A stretch of DNA of 6,648 nucleotides, taken from Ekhidna sp. Its GTDB lineage: Bacteria > Bacteroidota > Bacteroidia > Cytophagales > Cyclobacteriaceae. Each line of letters begins with the position of its first letter. Within the stretch, counting starts at the first letter, position 1. The DNA is taken from positions 4,674 through 11,321 of the forward strand of contig JABSPG010000054.1 in the NCBI GenBank assembly GCA_013214445.1, given 5' to 3'. The notes under the pieces were generated by a model that made no database searches, had not been told where the DNA came from, and was given only the letters and a program-made list of their open reading frames with translations. A program made the translations under genes and the position numbers. Below are positions 6,154 to 6,648 of the stretch, one piece after another.

Positions 6154-6648
6154 ATGCGAAAAAAGATTGTAGCAGGAAACTGGAAAATGAATTGTACCCT
6201 TTCTGAGGGAAAAAAATTAGCTTCAGAGGTGATCAATATGGTCGCTGATGAAGTGAATAATGATGCAGAAGTAGTTCTAATACCTCCTTTTGTGCATTTA
6301 TCGGGAGTTCACAGTCTTATTGGCAGTTCGACACAAGTCTACCTTGGTGCTCAAAATTGTCATCAGGAAAGCGACGGGGCATATACAGGCGAGGTTTCTG
6401 CTGCAATGCTGGTTTCTGTTGGCGCTACCCATGTGATCTTGGGACATAGCGAACGAAGAGAGTACTTTCAAGAGTCAGATGATTTATTAGCCGAAAAGGT
6501 CCAATTTGCTTTGGACAACAATCTCACGCCGGTATTCTGTTGTGGAGAAAAATTGGAAGTACGTGAGGCTGGAAATCACGAGTCTCTGGTAGGTAAGCAA
6601 ATTGAGAAAGCGCTCTTTGGCCTATCTCCAGATGAAGTAGTAAAAGTA
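6154..6648 (+). CDS. tpiA: Triosephosphate isomerase (partial, C-terminus off the right edge)
   Basis: This cytosolic TIM-barrel enzyme interconverts dihydroxyacetone phosphate and glyceraldehyde 3-phosphate in glycolysis and gluconeogenesis. The 165 codons present cover about two thirds of the usual 250. The N-terminal GNWKMN at 8-13 supplies the substrate-site Asn9 and Lys11. LGAQNCH is at 64-70, GAYTGE at 75-80, and the catalytic-histidine motif LGHSERR at 96-102 carries His98. CCGEKLEVREAG is at 129-140. The catalytic glutamate motif (AYEPVWAIGTG type) lies beyond the edge. The start ATG gives the canonical N-terminus directly, so no alternative is needed. It is transcribed divergently from the transporter cluster and is not obviously related to it. 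The metabolic link to the maltose genes at the other end of the window is general glycolysis only. Confidence 0.97.
   Translation, partial: MRKKIVAGNWKMNCTLSEGKKLASEVINMVADEVNNDAEVVLIPPFVHLSGVHSLIGSSTQVYLGAQNCHQESDGAYTGEVSAAMLVSVGATHVILGHSERREYFQESDDLLAEKVQFALDNNLTPVFCCGEKLEVREAGNHESLVGKQIEKALFGLSPDEVVKV

Noticed and set aside
6131..6165. Short direct repeat: 6131-6144 (gcattcgaaaaaat) and 6152-6165 (gcatgcgaaaaaag) around the tpiA start.
   Set aside because: Imperfect, short and A-rich; one copy is simply the tpiA start codon region. No sign of an att site or mobile element.
1..6648. CRISPR array, tRNA, rRNA, insertion sequence or phage genes.
   Set aside because: No regularly spaced repeats, cloverleaf-like sequence, transposase or phage-type protein was seen on either strand.

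Overview
The window looks like the chromosome of a low-GC member of the Bacteroidota, probably a marine or soil Cytophagales-type bacterium. This rests on protein style: the large membrane protein resembles the Bacteroidota-restricted DUF5687 permeases, the triosephosphate isomerase has the phylum's look, and recognisable Shine-Dalgarno sites are mostly absent. The genus-level guess is inference only.

Layout, left to right. (1) Positions 1-2455, minus strand, hold a two-gene maltose phosphorolysis unit. A beta-phosphoglucomutase (pgmB, GTG start) is followed with zero spacing (TAA then ATG) by a family GH65 maltose phosphorylase whose C-terminus runs off the left edge. The phosphorylase converts maltose and phosphate to glucose and beta-glucose 1-phosphate, and the mutase turns the latter into glucose 6-phosphate. 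(2) Positions 2456-2982 have no intact gene. They hold a likely promoter for pgmB with an inverted repeat over its -7 element, an unexplained 48-codon open stretch, and the decayed 3' part of a third TerB-like gene. (3) Positions 2983-6085, minus strand, hold a four-gene cluster in transcription order: a 12-helix DUF5687-like membrane protein, an ABC ATPase overlapping it by ATGA, and two tandem paralogous TerB-like helical proteins. (4) Positions 6086-6153 form a short divergent intergenic region. (5) Positions 6154-6648, plus strand, hold the first 165 codons of triosephosphate isomerase.

The most interesting part is the permease / ATPase / TerB-like array. The permease and ATPase almost certainly form one ABC-2-like transporter of unknown substrate. 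The TerB-like genes have been duplicating and decaying next to it: the two intact copies match at about half of the residues of their C-terminal halves, and a third copy survives as a frameshifted fragment. A functional link between the TerB-like proteins and the transporter is a hypothesis from gene order. Nothing in the window by itself proves a new system.
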